Positions 35,841-47,062 of a DNA stretch of 64,000 nucleotides are shown here, one piece after another (positions within the stretch are counted from its first letter, which is position 1; each line of letters opens with the position of its first letter). The notes beneath the pieces are model-generated. The model was not told where the DNA came from. It saw nothing but the letters and a program-made list of their open reading frames with translations, and made no database searches. The DNA is from Sipunculus nudus (taxonomy: Eukaryota; Annelida; Sipuncula; Golfingiida; Sipunculidae). The position numbers and the translations under genes were made by a program. The DNA is taken from NCBI GenBank assembly GCA_026874595.1, contig CM049317.1:37730401-37794400 (forward strand), in the 5' to 3' direction.

Positions 35841-38727
35841 ACTATACGTCAGTAACTCAGAATTGACATACATTATGTCGGTAACTCAGAATCGACATAC
35901 TACCTGTTAGTAACTCAGAATGGACAAACTATATATCGGTAACTCAGAATTTACATACTATATGTCGGTAACTCAGAATAGACATACTATCTGTCAGTAA
36001 CTCAGAATGGACAAACTATATGTCAGTAACTCAGAATTGACATACGCCTGTCGGTAACTCAGAATTGACATACTATTTGCCAGTAACTCAGAATTGACAT
36101 ACTATATATGCCAGTAACTCAGAATTGACAAACTATAAGTCGGTAACACATAATGGACAAACTATATGTCAGTTACTCAGAATGGACAAACTATATGTCA
36201 GTAACTCAGAATTTACATACTATATGACGGTAACTCAAAATAGACATACTATCCGTCAGTAACTCAGAATGGACAAACTATATGTCAGTAACTCAGAATT
36301 GACATACGCCTGTCGGTAACTCAGAATTTACATACTATATGTCGGTAACTCAGAATTGACATACTATATGCCAGTAACTCAGAATGGACATACTATATAT
36401 GTCAGTAACTCAGAATTGACAAACTATAAGCCGGTAACACATAATGGACAAACTATATGTCAGTTACTCAGAATGGACAAACTATATGTCAGTAACTCAG
36501 AATTTACATAATATATGACGGTAACTCAGAATAGACATACTATCTGTCAGTAACTCAGAATGGACAAACTATATGTCAGTAACTCAGAATTTACATACTA
36601 TATTTCGGTAACTCAGAATAGACATACTATCTGTCAGTAACTCATAATGGACAAACTATATGTCAGTAACTCAGAATTGACATATACTATATGTCGGTAA
36701 CTCAGAATTGACATACTATATGTCGGTAACTCAGAATAGACATACCATCTGTCAGTAACTCACAATGGACAAACTATATATCGGTAACTCAGAATTTACA
36801 TACTATATGTCGGTAACTCAGAATAGACATACTATCTGTCAGTAACTCAGAATGGACAAACTATATGTCAGTAACTCAGAATTGACAAACTATAAGTCGG
36901 TAACACATAATGGACAAACTATATGTCAGTTACTCAGAATGGACAAACTATATGTCAGTAACTCAGAATTTACATACTATATGTCGGTAACTCAGAATAG
37001 ACATACTATCTGTCAGTAACTCAGAATGGAAAAACTATATGTCAGTAACTCAGAATTGATAAACTATAAGTCGGTAACACATAATGGACAAACTATATGT
37101 CAGTTACTCAGAATGGACAAACTATATGTCAGTAACTCAGAATTTACATACTATATGTCGGTAACTCAGAATAGACATACTATCTGTCAGTAACTCAGAA
37201 TGGACAAACTATATGTCAGTAACTCAGAATTTACATAGAATATGTCGGTAACTCAGAATAGACATACTATCTGTCAGTAACTCAGAATGGACAAACTATA
37301 TGTCAGTAACTCAGAATTGACATACTATATGCCAGTAACTCAGAATTGACAAACTATAAGTCGGTAACACATAATGGACAAACTATATGTCAGTTACTCA
37401 GAATGGACAAACTATATGTCAGTATCTCAGAATTTACATACTATATGACGGTAACTCAGAATAGACATACTATCTGTCAGTAACTCAGAATGGAAAAACT
37501 ATATGTCAGTAACTCAGAATTTACATACTATATGCCAGTAACTCAGAATTGACAAACTATAAGTCGGTAACACATAATGGACAAACTATATGACCGTTAC
37601 TCAGAATTTACATACTTTATGTCAGTAACTCAGAATGGACATACTATCTGTCGGTAACTCAGAATAGACATACTATCTGTCAGTAACTCAGAATGGACAA
37701 ACTATATGTCAGTTACTCAGAATGGACAAACTATATGTCAGTAACTCAGAATTTACATAGCATATGTCGGTAACTCAGAATAGACATACTATCTGTCAGT
37801 AACTCAGAATGGACAAACTATATGTCAGTAACTCAGAATTGACATACTATATGCCAGTAACTCAGAATTGACAAACTATAAGTCGGTAACACATAATGGA
37901 CAAACTATATGTCAGTTACTCAGAATGGACAAACTATATGTCAGTATCTCAGAATTTACATACTATATGACGGTAACTCAGAATAGACATACTATCTGTC
38001 AGTAACTCAGAATGGAAAAACTATATGTCAGTAACTCAGAATTTACATACTATATGCCAGTAACTCAGAATGGACATACTATCTGTCGGTAACTCAGAAT
38101 AGACATACTATCTGTCAGTAACTCAGAATGGACAAACTATATGCCAGTAACTCCAAATTGACATACTATATGCCAGTAACTCAGAATTGACAGACTATAA
38201 GTCGGTAACACATAATGGACAAACTATATGTCAGTTACTCAGAATGGACAAACTATATGTCAGTAACTCAGAATTTACATACTATATGACGGTAACTCAG
38301 AATAGACATACTATCTGTCAGTAACTCAGAATGGACAAACTATATATTCAGTAACTCAGAATTTACATACTATATGCCAGTAACTCAGAATTGACAAACT
38401 ATAAGTCGGTAACACATAATGGACAAACTATATGTCCGTTACTCAGAATGGACAAACTATATGTCAGTAACTCAGAATTTACATACTATATGACGGTAAC
38501 TCAGAATAGACATACTATCTGTCAGTAACTCAGAATGGACAAACTATATGTCAGTAACTCAGAATTTACATACTATCTGTCAGGAGCTTAGAATGGACAT
38601 ACTATCTGTCAGTAACTCAGAATGGACAAACTATATGTCAGTAACTCAGAATTGACATACTTTATGTCAGGAACTCAGAACTGACATGTTATCTGTCAGT
38701 TACTCAGAACTGACACACTTTCTGTAC
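35841..38727. repeat. 29-bp satellite, roughly 100 units, with higher-order order
   Basis: The basic unit is ACTATATGTCAGTAACTCAG followed by AATGGACAA. Unit types (ATAAGTCGGTAACACATAAT; GTCAGTTACTCAG; ATGACGGTAACTCAGAATAG; CTGTCAGTAACTC) recur in the same order, giving a higher-order pattern with the ACACATAATGG type about every 6-11 units. No ORF or exon was found within it. Confidence 0.95.
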
Positions 38728-38794
38728 GTAATTTCTTACTTTCAGCTTTGTTCTTCTGATTTCCGCGTAGGAACGGATCATCACATTTTTTATA

Positions 38795-39285
38795 CGCCCG
38801 TCTATGACGGGACGTATTATAAGTATACCTGGACATCCGTCTGTCGGGCGTTAGTCCGTTAACTTTTACTGTCGCCGCGATAACTTACCAGGGTTTTGAT
38901 AGGTTTACACAAAACTCACCATAACTACTTACCAATAGATTATCTCGCCCGATTTGAATTATATGCAAAATCCACGCATATTTAATAAAGTCAGAGGTCA
39001 AAAGGCTACTGTATTGTGTCGACGCGATAACTTAGGAGGAATACGATGGATTTTGAAAATACTCAACAAAAAAATATTAATCAATATATTATCTCGCCTC
39101 AGTTTGATTTTCACGCATATTTATTGTGGTCAGAGGTCACCAGACTTTTGTGACACTATGGTGACTTGCCAAAAATCTTATAGATTTTGATGAAACTCAT
39201 GATACACATTTACCAATAAAGTTTCTCACCCAAATTACATCCCATATTTCACGCATAGTTAATGAGGTCAGAGGTCACCAGATAC
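38795..39285. repeat. Dispersed repeat with three ~135-bp internal units
   Basis: Begins TATACGCCCGTCTATGACGG then GACGTATTATAA, a phrase seen in molluscan dispersed repeats (from memory). Internally, ATTATCTCGCC...TTTCACGCATATTTA and GTCAGAGGTCACCAGA recur three times. No coding sequence. Confidence 0.55.
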
Positions 39286-40335
39286 GGGGATATTATGCAC
39301 CATTTGCGGTGCTCTTGTTGGCAACTGAGAGCGGCAGTGAATGCATGTCCAGGCAAGTAGTAAAATTTAGTAATTAATACTAGCAGGTATATATACTGAG
39401 CATTGCGGGGGCTTTGAAAAAGTTGGTCTTTTGTTACCTTGTGGTGGTGTGTAATTACAGGGAATACATTTAACTGACACAGGAAATACACGTAAAACCT
39501 GCTTCTTATCCTACTGACTATAATGAACTTGAGTTGTATATATACATGTACTACAAAACATCAGTTACTCGATGGAAGTATATTCTTGATGCCGGCAATA
39601 TGTGTGCCTTGCATGATCCTGAAAACGGGTCCCTGTAACCTTCATGACCAGAGGCGGGTACAGGGTCTCAGAAAAGGGGGCTGAGCACCCTAACATAGTA
39701 ATCTATACCGGAAGTGCATGTAGACTTAATAAATTACTCTCCAATGTAGAAGTATATCCGTGGAAGAAGACTGTTCCAGATACATAATCCGGCTCTTCTT
39801 TTCAGGTGGAAGTGAACAGTGAACAGTTGGCGAGCTGTCCGTCATAATGACAGGCGACCGAATGCTTTTAGGGCCCCTAAATAGTTTCGTTCTCCCAGTA
39901 AACTTAGCACTTGTGTTATCTCTTAGTCAAATTGACATATTTCATACTTCTGGCTTTAATCTAGGAACATCAGCGGTTCATTATTGTGACATTAATGACG
40001 TCATAATAGACAATGTTTGTAAGCTTGCTCTCTGACTAAGTCATGTTATTCAGCTATTCGTATTTAGCTGTTCTGTATCTCTATCATGAATACATATTGA
40101 CTCTGCTGTTTATGAATGTAAATCAGTTCTGCTGTTTAATTATACATTATTATGTACAATATTACATTTTATCAACTGAGAGAACATGCAGGTTTAAAAT
40201 TAATATTGAACAACGAACGATTCCATTGAACCCAAAAAGATTGTGAATGTCAAAAGTAAATAAAGATGTGTGACACTGATATTAGAGTGGAGCATATTAA
40301 CTTGAATATACAATCAGCTTTTCCATATTTTTCAG
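39286..40335. other. Upstream region of copy D
   Basis: Holds the presumed 5' intron and promoter of copy D. The acceptor ATATTTTTCAG ends 6 bases before the ATG. TGACGTCA lies at 39996-40003. A transposon-end-like stretch (AGAGGCGGGTACAGGGTCTC) is at 39651. No 5' UTR exon could be fixed. Confidence 0.4.
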
Positions 40336-40341
40336 ACAACC

Positions 40342-43300
40342 ATGGGAGAGCACAAACCGTTCTACATTATCCTTATTGTCGGTGCAATTGTCATGTTTGG
40401 AGTTGCCGTGTTCTTTAACGGCATGGCCGGGGGAACGGGAGCACGGATTGGTAAGTACCTGGGTAAAATCAACCACATTCTGTGTATGGGTTAGAACTGT
40501 TTCACATTCATATTTGAACTTCCTTTGAATATGATGCTTTCTCATTGAAATTTAGCAATACTCGACCATTGGTTGAATACTACGTGAAAACCAGCAACAT
40601 GAAGAAACAGACATGACTTATTAAAGAAACGTTAAGACCTTCCACGGTGTGTTTTTCTAATATATTCTGCGATTTTCCATGAAAGTCTACAAATCCACAG
40701 GAAAGCATCCACGACAAGTTTCTGTCAAAGAAAATCGTAAGGGGAGGAAATCACAGGAAAGTTAAGTAAATCGTCGCGTTTTGGTCATGTAAAAATAGTA
40801 AAGGCATCCTGAAAAGAAATCATGTAGACAGTGTCAGTCACTGTGTATGTGGAGTGGTGGCAGTGGACAAAGTAGACAATCTCAGACAACAGTGTCAGTC
40901 ACTGTGCATGTGGAGTGGTGCCAGTAGACATAGTAGACAATCTCAGACAACAGTGTCAGTCACCGTGTATGTGGAGTGGTGACAGTAGACATAGTAGACA
41001 ATTTCAGACAACAGTATCAGTCACTGTGTATGTGGAGCGGTGCCAGTAGACCTAGCAGAAAATGTCAGACAATCGTTTTAGTCACAGTGTATGTGGAGTG
41101 GTGGCAGTAGACATAGTAGACAATCTGAGACAACAGTGTCAGTCACAGTGTATGTGGAGTGGTGCCAGTAGACATAGCAGAAAATCTTAGACAACAGTAT
41201 CAGTCACAGTGTATGTGGAGTGGTGGCAGTAGACATAGTAGACAATCTGAGACAACAGTATCAGTCACAGTGTATGTGGAGTGGTGCCAGTAGACATAGC
41301 AGAAAATCTCAGACAACAGTATCAGTCACAGTGTATGTGGAGTGGTGCCAGTAGACAGAGCAGAAAATCTTAGACAATAGTTTTAGTCACAGTGTATGCG
41401 GAGTGGTGGCAGAAGACATAGTAGACAATCTCAGACAACAGTGTCAGTCACAGTGTATGTGGAGTGGTGCCAGTAGACATAGCAGAAAATCTCAGACAAC
41501 AGTATCAGTCACAGTGTAAGTGGAGTGGTGGCAGTGGACATAGTAGACAATCTCAGACAACAGTGTCAGTCACAGTGTATGTGGAGTGGTGCCAGAAGAC
41601 ATAGCAAAAAATCTCAGACAATAGTATCAGTCAAGGTTTAAGTGGAGTGGTGGCAGTAGACATAGAAGACAATCTCAGACAACAGTGTCAGTCACAGTGT
41701 ATGTGGAGTGGTGCCAGTAGACATAGCAGAAAATCTCAGACAACAGTATCAGTCACAGTGTAAGTGGAGTGGTGGCAGTAGACATAGTAGACAATCTCAG
41801 ACAACAGTATCAGTTACAGTGTATTTTGAGTGTTATTAGGAGACATAGTAGACAATCCCAGGCAACATTATCAGTCACAGTGTATGTGGAGTGGTGGCAG
41901 TAGACATAGTAGACAATCTCAGACAACAGTGTAAGTCACAGTTTATGTGGAGTGGTGCCAGTAGACATAGTAGACAATCTCAGACAAGAGTGTCAGTCAC
42001 AGTGTATGTGGAGTGGTGCCAGTAGACATAGCAGAAATTCTCAGACAACAGTATCAGTCACAGTGTAAGTGGAGTGGTGGCAGTACACATAGTAGACAAT
42101 CTCAGACAACAGTGTCAGTCACTGTGTATGTTGAGTGGTGCCAGTAGACATAGCAGAAAATCTCAGACAATAGTTTTTGTTACAGTGTATGTAAAGTGGT
42201 GCCAGTAGACATAGTAGACAATCTCAGACAACAAGGTCAGTCACAGTGTATGTGAAGTGGTGCCAGTAGACATAGTAGACAATCTCAGACAATAGTGTAA
42301 GTCACGGTGTATGTGGAGTGGTGCCAGTAGACATAGTAGACAATCTCAGACAAGAGTGTCAGTCACAGTGTATGTGGAGTGGTGCCAGTAGACATAGCAG
42401 AAATTCTCAGACAACAGTATCAGTCACAGTGTATGTTGAGTGGTGCCAGTACACATAGTAGACAATCTCAGAAAACAGTGTCAGTCACTGTGTATGTTGA
42501 GTGGTGCAAGTAGACATAGCAGAAAATCTCAGACAATAGTTTTTGTTACAGTGTATGTGGAGTGGTGGCAGTAGACATAGCAGAAAATCTCAGACAAAAG
42601 TATGAGTCACAGTATATGGTGAGTGGTGGCAGAAGACATAGTAGACAATCTCAGACAACAGTGTCAGTCACAGTGTATTTGGAGTGGTGCCAGTAGACAT
42701 AGCAGAAAATCTCAGACAACAGTATCAGTCACAGTGTAAGTGGAGTGGTGGCAGTAGACATAGTAGACAATCTCAGACAACAGTGTCAGTCACAGTGTAT
42801 TTGGAGTGTTATCAGGAGACATAGCAGAAAATCTCAGACAACAGTATCAGTCACAGTGTAAGTGGAGTGGTGGCAGTGGACATAGTAGACAATCTCAAAC
42901 AACAGTGTCAGTCACAGTGTATGTGGAGTGGTGCCAGTAGACATAGAAGAAAATCTCAGACAACAGTATCAGTCACAGTGTAAGTGGAGTGGTGGCAGTA
43001 GACATAGTAGACAATCTCAGACAACAATGTCAGTCACAGTGTATGTGGAGTGGTGCCAGTAGACATATCAGAAAATCTCAGACAACAGTATCAGTCACAG
43101 TGTAAGTGGAGTGGTGGCAGTAGACATAGTAGACAATCTCAGACAACGGTATCAGTCACAGTGTATGTGGAGCGGTGGCAGTAGACATAGTAGACAATCT
43201 CAGACAACAGTGTCAGTTACAGTGTAAGTAGAGAGGTGGCAGTAGACATAGCAGAAAATCTCAGACAATAGTATTAGTCACAGTGTATGTGGAGTGGTGC

Positions 43301-46300
43301 CAGTAGACATAGTAGACAATCTCAGACAACAGTGTCAGTCACAGTGTATTTGGAGTGTTATCAGGAGACATAGAAGACAATCTCAGACAACATTATCAGT
43401 CACTGTATGTGAAGTGTTATCAGGAGACATAGCAGAAAATCTCATACAATAGTTTTTGTTACAGTGTATGTGGAGTGGTGGCAGTAGACATAGCAGAAAA
43501 TCTCAGACAAAAGTATGAGTCACAGTATATGGTGAGTGGTGGCAGAAGACATAGTAGACAATCTCAGACAACAGTGTCAGTCACTGTGTATGTGGAGTGG
43601 TGCCAGTAGACATAGCAGAAAATCTCAGACAACAGTATCAGTTACAGTGTAAGTGGAGTGGTGGCAGTAGACATAGTAGACAATCTCAGACAACAGTGTC
43701 AGTCACAGTGTATTTGGAGTGTTATCAGGAGACATAGCAGAAAATCTCAGACAACAGTATCAGTCACAGTGTAAGTGGAGTGGTGGCAGTAGACATAGTA
43801 GACAATCTCAGACAACAGTGTCAGTCACAGTGTATGTGGAGTGGTGCCAGTAGACATAGCAGAAAATCTCAGACAACAGTATCAGTCACAGTGTAAGTGG
43901 AGTGGTGGCAGTAGACATAGTAGACAATCTCAGACAACAATGTCAGTCACAGTGTATGTGGAGTGGTGCCAGTAGACATATCAGAAAATCTCAGACAACA
44001 GTATCAGTCACAGTGTAAGTGGAGTGGTGGCAGTAGACACAGTAGACAATCTCAGACAACGGTATCAGTCACAGTGTATGTGGAGCGGTGGCAGTAGACA
44101 TAGTAGACAATCTCAGACAACAGTGTCAGTTACAGTGTAAGTGGAGAGGTGGCAGTAGACATAGCAGAAAATCTCAGACAATAGTATTAGTCACAGTGTA
44201 TGTGGAGTGGTGCCAGTAGACATAGTAGACAATCTCAGACAACAGTGTCAGTCACAGTGTATTTGGAGTGTTATCAGGAGACATAGAAGACAATCTCAGA
44301 CAACATTATCAGTCTCTGTATGTGAAGAGTTATCAGGAGACATAGCAGAAAATCTCAGACAATAGTATTAGTCACAGTGTATGTGGAGTGGTGCCAGTAG
44401 ACATAGTAGACAATCTCAGACAACAGTGTCAGTCACAGTGTAAGTCGAGTGGTGGCAGTAGACATAGAAGACAATCTCAGACAACAGTATCAGTCACTGT
44501 ATGTGCAGTGTTATCAGGAGACGTAGCATACAATCTCAGACAACAGTATCAATCACAGTATGTTTGGAGTGTTATCAGGAGACATAGTAGACAATCTCAG
44601 GCAACAGTATCAGTCACAGTGTATTTTGAGTGTTATCAGGAGACATAGTAGACAATCTCAGACAACAGTATCAGTCACAGTGTATTTGGAGTGTTATCAG
44701 GAGACATATCAGACAATCTCAGACATCAGTATCAGTCACAGTGTATGTGGAGTGTTATCAGGAGACATAACAGACAATCTCAGACAACAGTATCATTCAC
44801 AGTATATTTGGAGTGTTATCAGGAGACATAGTAGACAATCTCAGGCAACAGTATCAGTCACAGTGTATTTGTAGTGTTATCAGGAGACATAGTAGACAAT
44901 CTCAGACAACAGTATCAGTTACAGTGTATTTTGAGTGTTATTAGGAGACATAGTAGACAATCCCAGGCAACATTATCAGTCACAGTGTATTTCGAGTGTT
45001 ATAAGGAGACTTAGTAGACAATCTCAGACAACAGTATCAGTCACAGTGTATTTTGAGTGTTATCAGGAGACATAGTAGACAATCTCAGACAACAGTATCA
45101 GTCACAGTGTATTTGCATTTTTATCAGGAAACATAGAAGACAATCTCAGACAACAGTATCAGTCACAGGGTATTTGCATTTTTAACAGGAAACATAGAAG
45201 ACAATCTCAGACAACAGTATCAGTCACAGGGTATTTGCATTTTTATCAGGAAAAATAGAAGACAATCTCAGACAACAGTATCAGTCACAATGTATTTGGA
45301 GTGTTATCAGGAGACAAAGTAGACAATCTCAGACAACAGTATCAGTCACAGTGTATTTTTAGTGTTATTAGGAGACATAGAAGACAATCTCAGACAACAG
45401 TGTCAGTCACAGTGTATGTGGAGTTATATCAGGAGACATAGCAGACAATCTCAGACAACAGTATCAGTCACAGTATATTTGGAGTGTTTTCAGGAGACAT
45501 AGTAGACAATCTCAGGTAACATTATCAGTCACAGTGTATTTGGAGTGGTGCCAGTAGACATAGAAGAAAATCTCAGACAACAGTATCAGTCACAGTGTAA
45601 GTGGAGTGGTGCCAGTAGACATAGCAGACAATCTCAGACAACAGTATCAGTCACAGTATATTTGGAGTGTTTTCAGGAGACATAGTAGACAATCTCAGGT
45701 AACATTATCAGTCACAGTGTATTTGGAGTGTTATAAGGAGACATAGTAGACAATCTCAGACAACAGTATCAGCCACAGTGTATTTTGAGTGTTATCAGGA
45801 GACAGAGTAGACAATCTCAGACAACAGTATCAGTCACAGTGTATTTGCATTTTTATCAGGAAACATAGAAGACAATCTCAGACAACAGTATCAGTCACAG
45901 GGTATTTGCATTTTTATCAGGAAAAATAGAAGACAATCTCAGACAACAGTATCAGTCACAATGTATTTGGGGTGTTATCAGGAGACAAAGTAGACAATCT
46001 CAGGCAGTAGCAGTTCATAAGTTAATGCTTCCTATCATGTGATTATTTAACATTGTGGCTGGAGATCACAGACTCTTTGCTTAGTACACAGCAAAAAAAT
46101 TGTTTTAGTTGTTCTTTAGTCAACGTTCCATCTTTCCAGAAAATTTAATTTTAAGTTATTTTAAATGCAATGATACATTTAAGAGATATATAAGTATATA
46201 AGGGCGATGGGTGGATATTAATTTTACTTCGCAGAACACTAAATACTGTTTACTCTACTTCCAGGCATCTTCCAGAACGACACTGGCGGTCTGTCTGACA

Positions 46301-47062
46301 AGTATTCTCTAGTGATCACGCCAGCCGGATGGACGTTCTCCATATGGGGGGTTCATCTACACCTACCAGGCGCTGTTCCTCGTGTACGCTCTCACTACAA
46401 TATGTAGACGAGGGCCCAACAAAGGCTACCTGTACTACGACTGTCCCATCAACCCGCCCACACTCTATATTGTATACATGTTTAATATGGCCTGTAACAT
46501 CGCGTGGCTGTTTGCTTTTGATCTTGAGCAGCTCATCGGAGCAGCCATTCTGCTAGCAGCTATAGCTTTTACGTTGTACATATGTCTAATAATTTCCATG
46601 CATGCCGTGGTCAATCAAGGCCCGGCACTTGCCGAGGCTGGAAACCGACGTGAGGCGTGGATTGTTCGTGGGATTGTGCACAACGCCCTGGCCATGTACG
46701 CCACCTGGACAACGATTGCGACACTACTGAACTTTTGCATAGTTCTGGTGTACAGGGTTGGAATGTCGCAAGAGAACGCGGGGACCACCGTGCTCGGCAT
46801 CCTGTCGTTTGAGATCCTGCTGTACGCGCTCCTCGACTTCGCCGTAGTGGACAGGTACACGCGTTATACCTTCACGCCGTACATTGTCGTCGTAGTGGCC
46901 CTCGTAGGAAGTCTCCTTGGAAACTGGTATCCAAACACACGGAATTTTATTTTCACAGCTGCTCTGTTGGGAGTAGGTGGTACTCTGGCCTTAATTAAAC
47001 TTGTTCTGTCTGTGTGGCGCCATTTCAGGAAACCAATGTCACATGAGAGAATTACAGATTAA
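40342..47062 (+). CDS. Copy D: TspO/MBR-like membrane protein with a one-base frameshift; 5.8-kb satellite-filled intron
   Basis: Exon 1 is 40342-40450 (109 nt, [14 protein letters not shown]...), with 'TATTTTTCAG' just before the ATG region and GTAAGT after. Exon 2 is 46265-47062 after 'CTTCCAG'. The reading frame is the family frame up to '[10 protein letters not shown]'. There the run of six G at 46346-46351 has one G more than the equivalent five-G run in copies B and C and shifts the frame. From about 46382 the correct frame resumes without any stop to 47062 ('[13 protein letters not shown]', '[12 protein letters not shown]', '[13 protein letters not shown]', '[19 protein letters not shown]'). 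Without that base the exon is 797 nt, the same as copy B. With no other lesion, this is either a sequencing or allelic slip in a homopolymer or a very young pseudogene. The intron is mostly a ~61-bp tandem array. A possible AATAAA lies at 47686. Confidence 0.8.
40823..46005. repeat. ~61-bp satellite (about 85 units) filling the intron of copy D
   Basis: The unit is GTAGACATAGTAGACAATCT, CAGACAACAGTGTCAGTCAC, then AGTGTATGTGGAGTGGTGCC. Two main subtypes alternate in the left part (TAGTAGACAATC with GTGGTGCCAG; AGCAGAAAATC with GTAAGTGGAGTGGTGGCAG). From about 44.5 kb a third subtype (GAGTGTTATCAGGAGACATA) takes over. A block containing AGTTTTTGTTACAGTG repeats with a 913-bp period (42538 and 43451), as does CAACGGTATCAG (43145 and 44057), so there is a ~15-unit higher-order repeat. 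ORFs across it are artefacts. Confidence 0.95.

Noticed and set aside
44388-44874. ORFs with '[16 protein letters not shown]' repeats
   Set aside because: They are frames through the 61-bp satellite in the intron of copy D, with no start context or splice support.
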